64,000 nucleotides of DNA from Strobilurus pachycystidiatus (Eukaryota > Basidiomycota > Agaricomycetes > Agaricales > Physalacriaceae): positions 2,852,001-2,916,000 of the forward strand of contig JAHLMK010000003.1 in NCBI GenBank assembly GCA_019915135.1. Direction: 5' to 3'. The position numbers were made by a program, and so were the translations under genes. The notes beneath the pieces were generated by a model. The model searched no databases and was not told the DNA's origin. It saw only the letters and a program-made list of their open reading frames with translations. Shown one piece after another: positions 33,608 to 45,728 of this stretch (positions within the stretch are counted from its first letter, which is position 1; each line of letters begins with the position of its first letter).

Positions 33608-35288
33608 AGTGCGTTTTTAGCGCTCAGCACTAGTGGTTCCAGTCCCAAGTCCAAGTTCAAGTCCAAGTCCAAATCCTGTTCCGCGCCAGGCAAAGGGAGG
33701 CTCCGTATCCTGATCGTGGTGGTAAGTTGCTGAGATCAAGAGGAATCGATCTCGGGCCTCGGCCCTGCTCCCACGCGTGCCGCTTCGGCATCCCACCGTC
33801 ATCTTGCCTCTCTCCTTCTTGTGAAATAGTCTCAAATCCTCCCACAGTTACACTATGTACGGCGGTTCACCCCAAATCTCAGCATACATTTCACTCACGG
33901 TACCGGCATCCCTCACCTCACCCAATCATTGTACAATGCCAACGACCCATCAAAATTCTTATTGTCTTTGAACCTTCCTGGATAGGAAGCCACGCGCGTG
34001 TGAAGGAATGGACGAAGTCGGTATTTGTTTGTAGGAATGGAAACATCACCGGGGTACTGGTAGCTATAGGCTGGTCGCGTGCTTAATGAACCTGGACACC
34101 CTACCCTTGAACGTGTCCTGCACGTGTGGCCCGTTCCGACTTCTGTGCGCAGGAACCGTGGAATCAAAGCGTTCACAATGCTTCGCGGCGGACACATATG
34201 TGCGGTGTCTCCGTTCAAGACGCGTCAGAATTTGAGTTGGCCCCCGCCGCTATTTCCTCTATATCTCAATCTTGAGCGAGTACAGTACTTACCACTCCCA
34301 AGCTCGGGCCCGTTCAAACTACGGTATGTTACTGTCATAACCCCGGTGATCAGATTATGAGAGAGCCTGACCTTTCAATCTGCTAACCTTGGTCCTTCGT
34401 AGCGTGATGCTAATGTGAACACTTCTTCTTCGACAGATCCTCAGCAAGGAAACGAGCAACCAGGCCTTCCCCTCGTTCAGTGCGCTCAATCTGAATTTGA
34501 GGGATAGTGTCCCTCCTGCCTACCTCCGCCAACACGTTCCCGCTGATTATTTGCCAAAAATACGACTCTACTAGTCCTCGTTTCCTGCACATCACAGTCA
34601 TGATTGCTCCAGTCATCTACACAAACCTGATTGGGCCTCAAGGGCAGGAGGCTGTATTCACTCTAGCTGTCCTGAATTTGTTCTCGCGCGACAGTAGCTG
34701 ATCTCCGTCCCGAGGTCACATCGCAAACACTCCGTAGATTGATACTTGCAACTACTTTTTTATTGTTGAATCGCTCTATTCTTGTGTATCGGGATGACCA
34801 TATAGATGAACGAACGCTGTAGTGCAAAGGTCGGTCTGTACGCGCTGCTCCCCGATAAGTACTCGAATCTCACAGTGTCTTCGTCAAGGATCCGACCATA
34901 CTCAGGCTGTGCTCGTTCTGAGCTAGTGGATTTCTACGATGATGGCTACTCACTTTGAACCTCTCAAAGCGTCAATTTTAGACGTTCGTCGTCCTGTGCC
35001 TGTCTGTTTGAAACCATACTGGGATCCCCCGTCTCGTCGTGGCGCTGCCACTGAACGGATGAGTATCATTTATACGGTACCTCCACCCCAATAAGAGGAA
35101 GAGGAGCCGTCCCATCTTCCCTAGAAAATATCAATCACCACCGAGCCTACCCTCTCAAAGCCACAATTCTAGACCCTCGTCTCGTCGTGGCACTGCCACT
35201 GAACGGATGAGTATCATCGTACAGTGCCTCTACCCCGATAAAATGCAGTGGAGTCGTCACTATCAGTCCCACCCATCTCTCTCAGAAG
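33608..35288. other. Intergenic stretch with short open fragments and a duplicated promoter segment
   Basis: About 1.7 kb. A fragment at 34437-34574 reads openly (with FPSFSALNLNLRDSVPPAYL) and another at about 34600-34700, but neither has a start, splice partners or a family match. The right end holds a duplicated segment described separately. Confidence 0.4.
34957..35220 (+). repeat. Imperfect tandem duplication upstream of the seven-pass membrane protein gene
   Basis: GTCTCGTCGTGGC(G/A)CTGCC followed by ACTGAACGGATGAGTATCAT occurs at about 35031 and again 148 bp further on at about 35179. A block reading CCTCTCAAAG..CAATT(T/C)TAGAC precedes each copy (about 34963, 35153). The second copy lies just before the start at 35289, so the promoter region appears to have been duplicated. 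Confidence 0.65.
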
Positions 35289-36715
35289 ATGTCAAACACC
35301 ACCGAGCTTGCGCCTCTCAGCGCCGAGGACAACTACTATCTGGGCTTCATGGGGATGGAGGTCGTCCAGTTCAGCGTCGGGCAGATCTGCGAGCCTATAT
35401 TCTGGTCCATCTACCTTGTCTTATTCGTCTTTGCTGTGCGCATACAGATGTACGTCCACCTCCATACTTGCGAATCGGACACTTATATGATGTGTCCTCG
35501 CAGCCACCGCGGCCTGCGCACTGCCCCAAACATCTTCATGTTCGCCGTCACCTGCCTGCTCTTTGCGTCCTCCACCGCCCTTTGGGTGATGAACTTCACT
35601 TCCTTCTTCTGCATGCTTAAGAAGAACTTCCGGGCACCCGCCGACGTCCCACTCTTGGATCGCATCTATGATGTAACCAAGGTTTGTGCGGCGCCGTACG
35701 GACTCCCCATGGAGGCGCTCTTCCTTGTGAACGTACGTACACACGCGTCTTATCATGTTACTATCTCAATCCCAAGATACTATAGATGATTGTCGGCGAC
35801 GCGGTCGTGATATGGCGCGCGTGGGTCCTCTGGCAGGGTACGCGCTTCCAGAAAGTCGTCTTCACCCCAATGGTGATGCTTCTAGCCTCAGCGAGTGTGT
35901 ATCTTCCTTCCTCCATCTTGTCCGTATTCCGTACGTCTAATCCCATTGTTTAGTCTTCGCCGTCATCACCGTGGTATGCATCGCCACCGAGAGCTTTTCC
36001 TCACGCAGCGCAGTCTCCAATGGCCCGCGACTATGCCAGTGGGCCGAGCCCACCGCGTGGGCTATATCCCTCTTGACGAACTGCACCTCCACGGGGCTGA
36101 TCGCTGTGAAAGCTTGGTAGGCCATCTCGCTGTTCCGACCTGACATGTGCTGACAAGTGCGTAGGCAGCATCGCCAGTTCCTCAAAGCCGGGCTGGGGTC
36201 TTCTCGGCACTATCACCGCTCAGCAAGTGAGCGTGTGCTCGTTATCCTGGTAGAGTCGGGATTTGTATATTGTCTCTTTTGGGTGGGTTACGCATTCCTT
36301 TCGGGAGCTGCACCTCAGTCAAATCATCTTTGCTAGGCCTCACAAATTATCTTATTCCTAAACTTCGAGTTCGACTCGGGTGTGGACGTCCTCTACATGG
36401 TCCTCTCCTCGATGGGAGATCAGATATCGGTGCGTCCCTATATACTAGGTCACCACCTCTCTCTCAACGTTTGCTCAACGCGGGCAATAGGGCATATACC
36501 CGACGGCGGTTATCGTCCTCGTTAGCATGCAGCGCAGCATCAGCGTGGTGGTCGACGAGTCGAAACTGCGTTCCTTGCACATCGACTCTGGGAGGACTGT
36601 CCGCCGCTCGCAAGAGCTCCCCACGATTCAATTCGGCGTTGTACAGCAGAAGTCCGAAGTGTCTAATTTCCAAGCAGCCATGATCGCGTCTGAGGGTTCC
36701 ACTACGAGCGTCTGA
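35289..36715 (+). CDS. Seven-pass membrane protein of an agaricomycete-specific type
   Basis: Seven exons: 35289-35449, 35504-35732, 35786-35894, 35954-36116, 36165-36282, 36337-36429 and 36491-36715; junctions are GT..AG and frames close to 365 residues. Hydrophobic segments appear in order around FWSIYLVLFVFAV, NIFMFAVTCLLFASSTALWV, MIVGDAVVIWRAWVLW, VMLLASAIFAVITVVCIA, AWAISLLTNCTSTGLIAV, VLVILVESGFVYCLFW and YPTAVIVLVSM. The VGDAVVIWRAWVLW motif is typical of a large family of unknown seven-pass proteins in mushrooms and polypores. The C-terminal tail is polar, as in receptor-like proteins, but no ligand or G-protein link can be read from the sequence. Confidence 0.8.
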
Positions 36716-37456
36716 AAGGGTTCGGACTAGTGTATATATAAAGGAAATGGGAGGACATGTGAAGCTGACATGCGCTCAACGTTTGTATCTTTGATGGTAC
36801 TACCTAGTATAGTTAGAGCCTTTGAATCAATCTGTGTTGCCGCCAATCAAACATTGATCACTGGATGTGCCGACGCATAGTGTGCTGTACTCATTTAGCT
36901 GTATTTCTTGTCTGTTTCGAGTGTAGTGTCAGTAAGTTATGTCCGCCATCATTTAACAAACTCAGTTCGGCCCGATGTGTGATATGATCGACAGCCACTT
37001 TACTCTTACTTTGATCATCTAGAGCAGGAGTACTCGTGTCTGATCCCCCTCATGTCCGTGGCAAAACGCGAATCGATTGCGTACTTGTCGAGTCCACGAG
37101 ATCTTTTGTATACAGGGATGAGACGCCCAGATTCCCTTTTGTGGATGTTATAGCTCTATACTGGAACAGACTCCGAGTCCGAAGCTACTCTTCCCGACTT
37201 CGCGTTGTCTGGGGCTCTTCACCTGCCCGCTCGAAACGCAGAAAGCACGAGGCACTTCATGGTATGAAACAAAACATCTCAGATGTCATATGTGCTTGTA
37301 CTTGACCATGAGGTGACTGGAAAAGTGATCACGTCCTAATCACGTCCATATAACATGTCAAGGCTCTCCGCTCTCTTCCTCTCCTCCATCATCGACAGCA
37401 CTGCAGTAGGAATCATTCTTGTCGCTTCTGCCTGTATCTCATTTGCTTCACAGTCC
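36716..37456 (+). promoter_or_regulatory. Upstream region of the DUF6535 pseudogene (copy D)
   Basis: From about 37190 the DNA matches the upstream regions of copies B and C, with GGAAAAGTGATC at 37319-37330 and CATATAACATGTCAAGGCT at about 37349. The leftmost ~300 bp are the 3' flank of the membrane protein gene; nothing else is seen. Confidence 0.45.
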
Positions 37457-40400
37457 ATGTCAGACCACGAGTCGTCACCGCGGACTGAGTCTGACTCTCC
37501 TGCACCAGCTGCGTCTCATCGACAAGACGCGAGATCTCACAGTCGTCGTCGTCGATCTACAGCATCCTCGGCTAGCCGAGAGGAACAGCGAGAGTCTCCA
37601 CCGCCGGCTGCTCCAGATGCCGGTACACCACTTGTTGCTCTGGAGGGTGCGAGGTACGAGGATCCGGCAGAGTGATGTCTTCGGACCGAACACGTGGTGC
37701 GATCACTCTGCTCTATCATTATGCCTCGGACCACGACGACCTCTTCGTCGTGTCTGCGCCCGTCGTTGTCTCCATCTCCGACTAGTACACGACGGACGGC
37801 CTACAGCTCGCTTATTTATTTCCCACCCACCACTCCCTCTTATCGCTCGCATATACATAGTTTACGCATTCTGCTCTGATGGGACTGTCCAAGTGGCAGC
37901 TCGCGATGGTGCCCACCCACCCATCGCAGCTGACCGCGATGTCGAGGACAGTTTCCATTGGGGCCCAGGGGCGGCTTCGCCTCTCCCCACACATCACTGT
38001 CAACATTGTTCCGCATCTGTACTACTGATACTTCGCTTCATGGATTCCCATCCATCAATCTCTCATGAGCAGCACAGTCGAGTCCAAAGACGACTGTCGT
38101 TCATCATCCGCCTCCCCAGCCGGCCAAGAAACACACGAAGCACGTGTTTGGGCTAAAGCAGAGCGGCGCACAGCATGTCTTCAAGGAGGACTACGAGGCA
38201 CGCCTCCCGGAGGATGCATACTGCGAAGAGACCGCGCCGAACGCGAGAATATGGCGTGTATACGAAGAAGAGGCAGCCGAGTTTGACAGAGACATGGTCG
38301 GTCAGTTTCTCGACGGTCTCGATGTCATGTTAGTCTTTGTAAGCTCCAAACTAACAATCATCTCAACACTTTTCTAATGAGCTACCGTATCCAGGCCGGT
38401 CTCTTCTCGGCGGTTGTCACGGCTTTCCTCGTTCAAGTCTCCCAGAACCTCCAGCCCGATTTCACAAAAATTTCCGCTGCTGCTCCACGATATTGTTCTT
38501 CTCCAGCTTGCGTCGACTGATGGGGTCACGATGCCGAACATAACGGTGCCTTCTATCAATCCCTACGTCAACTTCAAACCCGCCTCTCTTGACGTCTGGG
38601 TCAATTTCCTATGGATTTCTAGCCTGTGCGCTAGTCTGGCCGTCGCGCTCGGCGCCGTCCTGATCAAGCAGTGGCTTCATCACTACATGTCCCTCCCCTC
38701 CGGCACCCCCGGTCTTCGTAGTCATATTCGTCAGTTGCGTTTCGGGGGCCTCGGGCGCTGGGGAGTTCGTCCCATCATCGGACTACTGCCTACTATGATG
38801 CAAATCTCACTCACGGGATTTCTCGCTGGTCTCATCCTCTTCTACATTCCTCTACAGACGGCTTTGGCATGGATTCTTGTCGTGTACACCCTCGTCGCCT
38901 CTGCCCTCTACCTCTGCGTCAATTACCTGCCCATCTTGTTCCCTGACTGCCCATACCAAACTACAATAACCGATTACCTCTCTATTTTGTCTCAATCTGT
39001 CCTCTTGACACTTTGGCACTTTGGGCTGTCGGAGATCAAAGAATCTCCGCGCACGGAGGAAGCCGAGTCTGTCAATTCCAGGAGCCGACTGCTCGTGGTG
39101 GATGCATTGAATTGGCTATACAATATGTCCAACAACCCCTCTGTCCGGAGTCTTGTCATCCAAGCAATCAGCGGCCTTCCAACTGAGGCTAAAGATTACG
39201 CAGCCGAGACCTGGGAGGACAAAGATGACTTTCAAAGACAGAGGCAGGATCTCCTTGCCAAGGTGACTGACTATGACAATGCTCGAAACATGAGAAAGCC
39301 TTTGCCCGGCCAAGAGTCCGTGGTTGAACGCTTTCTCCGTTCCTACGCTCTCGTTCCGGGTTCACGCAATTTCCTCTCCCCCCTAATCGATCCCGAGGCC
39401 ATCGACGACAATCCGCACTACACCTCCGCCGCGTGGCTTTCCCATACCGATTACAAAGTCGGTCCCCATCGGAACCTGCTTCATTTTCTTGAAGACAGCG
39501 CTAGTAAGGGTGTCAAGCTCCACCCCCTCGTATGGCGCAGCCTTATTCAACAATTTCAACTTGCTGTCAATCACGATGCTTTCGCATTGACGGATTCTCG
39601 CATCATTTCCTCACACACAAAGCTTCTCGTGGCACTACTCAACGGAAGGCGGAGTATCCCCGAACTCGAATCTGTGGCGGAGTCAATGGCGGCATCGCTG
39701 CTGCTGCTGGAGTCTGAAATCGCTACTACGCTGCTTTCGACTCCCATCCTATCGCCTTTCGACACTGACCAGTCCATCAGTCCTCAATACCGATTCATGC
39801 TTGCAGCCGGAAAGCTCGCTCTGCAGAATATCCAGAGGGAACACTCAGCTTCTGAAAAATCCTTCGTTCCCCTCTTGGAGTGTCTCCTCTCAAGCATTGA
39901 CCATCATAGTCTGCTTCATTTCGGCAACCTAGTCATGGACGTGGTGAACTCGGCGCGTATCCTGGAGCCAAACAAGTTTCGATACCATTGTTTCCCAAAT
40001 GTTCTCCGTGTTTATCAGTCATCTGTTGAACACCAACTTCCTCTTCCCATGCCTCCTCTCCATCGGCTCCTTGGATTTCCCATCGCTCAATGTGTTTGCC
40101 AAGAGTTTGCGTTGTCTCCGGCGACGGAAATGACTGAACAATCGACTCACACTGTCCGCTGCATATTTGAACTCATGATTACTTGGCTTGACAGACGTCA
40201 CGACGAGGCATACAAAGTGTTCGTAGACGATGATTGGATGACGACGATTTCGGAGGTATGGGTAGCAGGTACGCGGCGTGCTAGACCTGAACGTCTCATC
40301 ACCGCCTTTGTGGGATTCGTTCTGTCCCGACCTACGCCAGACTCGCTCCATTGGCTCTGCCACCCTCGCAACCTCGCCGTGATATTCATGATATGTTGCA

Positions 40401-40696
40401 CACTTTCTACCTATTGGGATTTGCCCGCACTCCGAGATCGTTGCTATAATCATTCTCCAACGTCGTGGACGGAGTGTTGCCAGACCATGAAGGACCTCAT
40501 CTTCTGGAATCGGAACCATCAGCAGGATGAGGGCATCTCTTTTCCTTTGGGTGGGTTCTTTGAGGGGAAGGTTTTGCAGCTGGTGGATGGAGACATTGAC
40601 CTGGATGTACGTTTACGGGAAAAGCTCAAGGGAAAGGACATAGGGAATCAACTTGAACGCGGACTCTCCGAGGTACTAAAAAGTCCAGCGCCCTGA
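37457..40696 (+). pseudogene. DUF6535 membrane protein, copy D (broken)
   Basis: Same gene plan as copies A-C on the opposite strand: start ATG 37457, Pro/Ser leader, signature WRVYEEEAAEFDRDMVGQ, 56-bp intron 38339-38394, membrane segments, and a C-terminus ending 40696. Two lesions are visible. A 462-bp insert (about 37632-38093) splits the leader and brings a stop at 37675. After the intron, two bases are missing near 38488 (TCCGCTGCTGCTCCAC against TCCGCGTTGCTGCTCCAC in copy B), shifting the frame inside the first membrane segment. The remaining 730 or so codons (38491-40696) are still open, so decay is recent. A gene caller could start at 38414 in the wrong frame. Confidence 0.82.
37632..38093. 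repeat. 462-bp insert in DUF6535 copy D
   Basis: Defined by comparison with copies A and B, whose sequences run straight from ACACCAC to CTGTCGTTCATC where copy D has 462 extra bases. No clear target duplication or inverted ends are visible, and I do not recognise the sequence. It keeps one frame open for 154 codons, so it may be a captured piece of another gene. Confidence 0.6.
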
Positions 40697-41018
40697 AGCC
40701 GTTACTACGAGATGTGAATCCAAAGTATTATAAGTGTAGAGTCAATGTCTGTTCTTCCGGGACTCTGCCGGTAGACTTATCGTATATTATGTATGTTGTC
40801 ACAATGTCACGGTGGGAGATGATGAGAGATATGATTCAGATTTACTGTACTCGAAACGTGGACTTTTTACTCTACAGTACCCTGGCCTGACCAGCCATCG
40901 CGAAGTAGATCTGAACTTACTGTTTATGATATGAAAGACTATAGAGAAGCAGGTATATAGGGTATCTAACTCGTCCAATAATTATCACGGAATGTACCAA
41001 AAATATCCACGCCAGCTG
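40697..41018. other. 3' flank of DUF6535 copy D
   Basis: The first ~100 bp match the 3' flanks of copies B and C (GCGCCCTGAAGCCG.TAC and a later GACTCTGCCG). The rest is AT-rich convergent intergenic DNA. No gene. Confidence 0.45.
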
Positions 41019-44000
41019 TTACGCTAGTCGGCTCCCAGCCCGACTCCCTTGGGTCTCCCTCTCCCGCATACTGAGCAGCATGTTATCAAGATACTGAATG
41101 ATGATGAGTAACGAGAATCAAGGAAGGAAAGAAACTCACTCTCTCAACCTCTTCTACTTCCCTAAACGCTCCTTCATACGCTTCGCGTACCTTGGGATGC
41201 AGTCCTCCTACCACGGTATCCAACCGTCTTCCGAAAAGCATCTCGTCAACAGGATCAAGAGGATCCGCTTCTTTCCTAGTGACGCCCTTCGATGCACGAC
41301 ACTCGATGACCGAAATCATGTGCGCCACACCAAAATCGTCTTTGGGAAGAAATGGCCTCTTCTTGGGGCTGGATGAATGGGCAGGAGATATGCCATACGG
41401 GGAGTTACGCGACTGCGGATGCGAATGCGAATGCGATGAGGGAGAAGAGGGCGTCTTTCTGTGCTGATCGGCAGAGGACCCACTACGTGAATGAGGCGTT
41501 GGCGTTGGTGCGGTGACATATCCCGACAGATCCGACATGACACTCTGTATGCTCGGTTGCCGCCGGCTATTGGGCTTCCCAGTGGGCGTGGTTGTACCTG
41601 GCCTGCTCCCGCTGTGGTTCTGCATGGGCGACGTCCGTCCCGCGGGCATTCGGCTTTGCAGACCCGCCGATCCTGGCGTAACACTGCGCGACCGGTCCTC
41701 CATCGAGTATTGCGACACGGGTGACGACGAACGTAGCGATGGTGTCTTGTGCCCCTTCTTGATCTTGCTCAGCACGCGGTGCAATGTGGCCCCGCCATCG
41801 CGATTCAAGCCTTCCAAAAGGTCTCCATCATGCCATTCCTCCTCCACGATATCACTAATATCGTAAGTCTCGCCGTCCCCGTCGACATACGAGTATCGCA
41901 TCCGGTCGTCGTTCGCGTCCGGACGTGCGCTACGCAGCATCGCATTGCCAGGAAGCAGAACGTCCAGCCCTCGCACGGAGTTTGTCTGTGCGCTCAAGAT
42001 TGCCCGCTGGTTCTCTCGTTTCGCTTGCCGCTGGGCCTCGATGATTTCACGGTGTGTGGGGGCGGGCTTGGTGGTTTCCTGTGTCATGAACTGAGCCACC
42101 GTGGGCGTTTCAGAGCCTTGACTAGAGGCGGACTCGCGGTGCAGATTACGAAGCGCAATCTCGTCGAGTGGTGCAGACATACGGTGCCGCGAGGTCGAAT
42201 TGCGATATGAGATGGCTCGTCGAAGAACGAAGGTTGGATCGTCCTCGGATACATCCTCCATTGTGCCTAAGAGCATAGTAGAGTCGATAGATCGGCGCTT
42301 GGCGTCGAACGATCGTCGGTCGACACTTCGGTACGACGGCGGGCGAGGGAAGGCGTCAATGACTTTGCTTGATGGACTCAATTCGCGCTCTGAAACCACA
42401 AAAGAAGGAACTATCAGTAGATGCCGGTCGGCTTCGAATGAATGCATACCTTGTCCACCAACGTTCACTGCCAACCCGTATCTCACTCTGGCAAGACTTC
42501 GTCGTTTGACTGACTTGTCTTCGACCTCATCGCCACCGTCTACCACGCCTTCCGAAATACCAAACCTCTCGAGACCAATCTCGATAACCTCGGCCACTGT
42601 CACATTCTTCGGGAAAACAAACACCTTTCTCCTCAAGTCCTGAGCTATGGCACTGGATATGGAGCCGGAGTGTGATCGATCTTTCAGCGTCTCCTTGAAG
42701 ACGATGGCCTCTGTCAGGGTGTCGAATGCCATGTCCTCCGGCAAATCGCCTGGGTAAATGACCAACTGAAGCGCAAACCTGAACGAAGGTGAGCTGAAGC
42801 GCTCTGGCGTGACATTGCCAACGGTGTTGACAGTCAAGTACTGGTTCTTGGTCGGAGATACCTCCAAGGAGTCCCCGGAGACATCAGCAGCAAACATTGT
42901 ATCGTTGCCATCCGAGTCAGTCTCGTCACCACTTCCGCGGCGATTCAGGTAGAACTTGACCGCAGAATCGTCCGTGAAATCATTCATCGGAAGTTTCTTG
43001 ATGGCGGGATGCATGGAAAGGTTGCTGGAGATTGAGCTGATGCTCCCCATGCTGCTACGCTTCACCTTCGGCAGCTCCAGCGCCGCCTCCACCAGCTCTT
43101 CAAACACCACCAACGGCTTCTCTTCGTCCTGCAAGCGGGCAGAAGACCCCTCGATCTGCTTAATCGTCAGATAATAATCTGCCGCCTCCTCTCCAGCAGG
43201 CAAACGGAAGCGTTGCAAAGCTTGCCGTATGAGGTCGTGAGAGGTCGTCGAAGAGTTGAGGAGGACCGTCTTGAATGTGGCATCGGTTTGCAGGTTATCG
43301 CCAGCAAAGACACGAATGACGCTAAGATCCGGTACGGTGACACTCTGTCCGTCCATGGCCGAAGGAGAGAGGATGAGGGAACCTGGGCGTGGGCGGCTCG
43401 TGGGAGGTCCTAAGCCAGACGCAGAGCCTGCAGAGCCAGAGGAGTGGTGGTAAGCATTGCGCTCAGGCATAACGGCCGAAGCTGATTGTAAACCATAAGA
43501 CGGTTGCGCTTCAGGAGCAGATGAGGGCGAACGGTTGAGGTACTGTTGGTACAATGCCTGCTGCTGCTGGTCGCGCTGGCGGAGCTGAGAAACCTGCGGT
43601 GGTGATCCCGGAATACCCGCCGATGGATCAGGCCCTCGTTTGGGATCTGTCGAATTACGACCGGTCTGCTCCTGTTGTTGTTGTTGCACCTGCTGCTGCT
43701 GCTGTTGTTGCTGCTGTTGTATAGCCGCGTTGGTCGTGGGAGATAATCCTTCGACACCAGGCCGAAGAGTCCCGCTAGATCTACTCGAGTCTGCAGATGT
43801 CCTGCCATCTCCCAAGTCGACGGAAATCTTGTCTTTGCTACCTTTGTCCTTCTTTCTCCCGAAGATACTGGACAGCATGCCGCCTTTTTTCTTCTTCCCA
43901 TCATCGTCCGATTCAGATGGAGCCTTCCTCAGCTTCCCGCCACCCGCAATCGGCGCCGGTTGCTTGCCTGTGGCGGTCACAGGTGAGCTGACAGCCGGGG

Positions 44001-45167
44001 GCATCTTTCCGCGCGCCTTTTTGCGTGCAGCCTCCTCTTCCTCCTCCCGGAGCCGCTTCTTCTCCTCATCTTGCAGACGCTGCTGCATGTTGGTACTGGG
44101 CAACAAGGGCGCATTGGGTCCGCGAGGCTTGGAAACTAGGTCCTCGTCGCGGGCGATGTTCGGCGTAACAGTGAGCTTCTTAGTCTCGGTAGCTTCTGCT
44201 GGATCAATCTGTTTGACAGTCGTCGGGCTGAGACGCTCCTCCGTAGTTGAGGCATTTATGGCTAGCATCTCGGTGCTGCGCCCCTGCTGCTCCTGCCGAG
44301 CTCGCATTGACTCTGTGGCGGAATCATCCCAGTCCATGCCGTCGTCCGGTTCCATTGACATGTTGACTTTCGGGCCACCTTCATCAACTCGAGCAAGCCC
44401 ATTGCTCTGTTCCTCGGCCAGATCGAGATCCTCGTACTCATATGGCGTGTCGTCCCACTCGGCATCTTCATCTACCATGTCCTCTTCGAACCATATTGCG
44501 GGAGGATATCGGTTCACGAAGAAGCTGGCGTTAAATATGACAGATCGGGTCTGTTCAGAGCGCGTGCGAGTTGGAGAGTGTGAATGATTGGATCCTTGAC
44601 GCGAGCCCATGTTTTTACGGGAAGCGATAGGTGGACGCTCCAGGTGCTCGGCTTCTGTCGCCTTCGCCAACTGTTCACCACGATACATGAGTTACGGCAC
44701 GTAGATAGAAATAATGTACTCACGTCAACGTTCCTATGTTTGTTCAACCTAGCCAGCCTTTCGAATGGCGTTTCAATATTTTCGGCAGGAATATATCCGA
44801 CCTCCTGCGTTTTCAGGACTCGGACAAGCCACCAATAGCTATTGCTATCGTCCATAAGAAATAGACTGTCGCCCTTGACCACGTTGGCCTGGCCATCCAC
44901 CGTCGCCGCAAAGCTGTGGAAGGCATACACGAGGTCGAAGTCGATGGATTCATTGGGGATGGAGAGGTCTGAAGAGACATCATCGTCCTCGTATTCCTGT
45001 TCCTCCTCGCCGTCAGAGTCAACCTCCATAACGGAGTGCTGTTCTTCGTCCTCCATGGCCATGTAATCCGCGTGAGCCTGGACGTGGTCGTTGTCCGCCG
45101 AATGTATTCTATCCCGAAGATCGAATGTGTCGCTGCGTGTGGGCCGTCGTATCTCGACTTGCTGCAT
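41019..45167 (-). CDS. SH3 and Ras-association (RA) domain protein
   Basis: Exons 45167-44724, 44670-42450, 42389-41140 and 41093-41019; about 1329 residues. The 60-bp intron 42390-42449 is a multiple of three and open, so it is easily missed, but it has GTATGC..TTTCAG ends. After an acid N-terminus there is an SH3 domain (about residues 78-135: VYAFHSFAATVDGQANVVKG, YWWLVRVL, VGYIPAENIE). Then come a disordered Lys/Pro/Ser-rich part with a poly-Gln run, an RA-like ubiquitin-fold domain (IRVFAGDNLQTDATFKTVLL, DYYLTIKQIEGSS), a second similar domain near VFVFPKNVTVAEVIEIGLER, and a coiled-coil end with YEGAFREVEEVERYLDNM. SH3 plus RA suggests a Ras/Cdc42 polarity or actin scaffold. The SH3 region resembles Bud14/Tea4 proteins, but I would not transfer the name. 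Confidence 0.82.
43675..43740 (-). repeat. Poly-glutamine (CAG/CAA) tract
   Basis: An imperfect CTG/TTG run on the plus strand encodes nine Gln, a Val, five Gln, a Glu and a Gln in the SH3/RA protein. It is a microsatellite within coding DNA and should vary in length between strains. Confidence 0.8.
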
Positions 45168-45728
45168 GCTACTGGCAATGAAGGGAAGCAGTGGGGAGTA
45201 CCAGACTCAAGAGGGTATTATTGAGAGTGAGGCTAAAGAGCGTTGCTGTGATTAATGGCTAGAGGTCTTCATTAATTTACAGCACCGCTGTGAACTGAGC
45301 GCGACGCACCTTGAACGGACGAATTGCATATGTACCCTTCCGAGAATGTTTCCTGTGCCAAAGTCGGATGATATGGTTACTAAAGTCAGAAGTAGTTCAG
45401 CACAATGGACTGTGAAAGCAGACACAAGTCCATACGTAGGCCATGCGTGTTGTAACACTGAAACTGTTGGCGGCGGCTCGAAAGAGCAGTTGGCAATGGT
45501 GCGAACATAATTGCTTAAGCTCTTTTCTTTTTGGAATATTTTTTCCACATAAGCAAAAATGCACGAATCCTGCCTCGAATAGAGCTTCCTCCCGTAGTAC
45601 TGCTCTTACACGTCGGCAGTGTCAAGGCGATCACAATCCATGTCATTCAACGCGTCTTTTAAAGGACCATGCCAATTTCAACCACCGATGAGGGCGACGA
45701 CGGACTTACGGTCCGATGATCACTGAAA
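45168..45728. promoter_or_regulatory. Divergent intergenic region, SH3/RA gene and ELP5
   Basis: 561 bp between two start codons that face away from each other. No repeat or small gene is recognised and no clear TATA box stands out. Confidence 0.4.

Noticed and set aside
34437..34703. Short open frames ending in YLPKIRLY and FSRDSS
   Set aside because: Under 70 codons each, no start in the first, no family match and no splice partners.
43640..44587. 315-codon plus-strand open frame antisense to the SH3/RA gene
   Set aside because: It mirrors the coding strand composition of the real gene (Ser/Cys-rich shadow of Gln/Arg codons), has no domain and lies fully within an exon.
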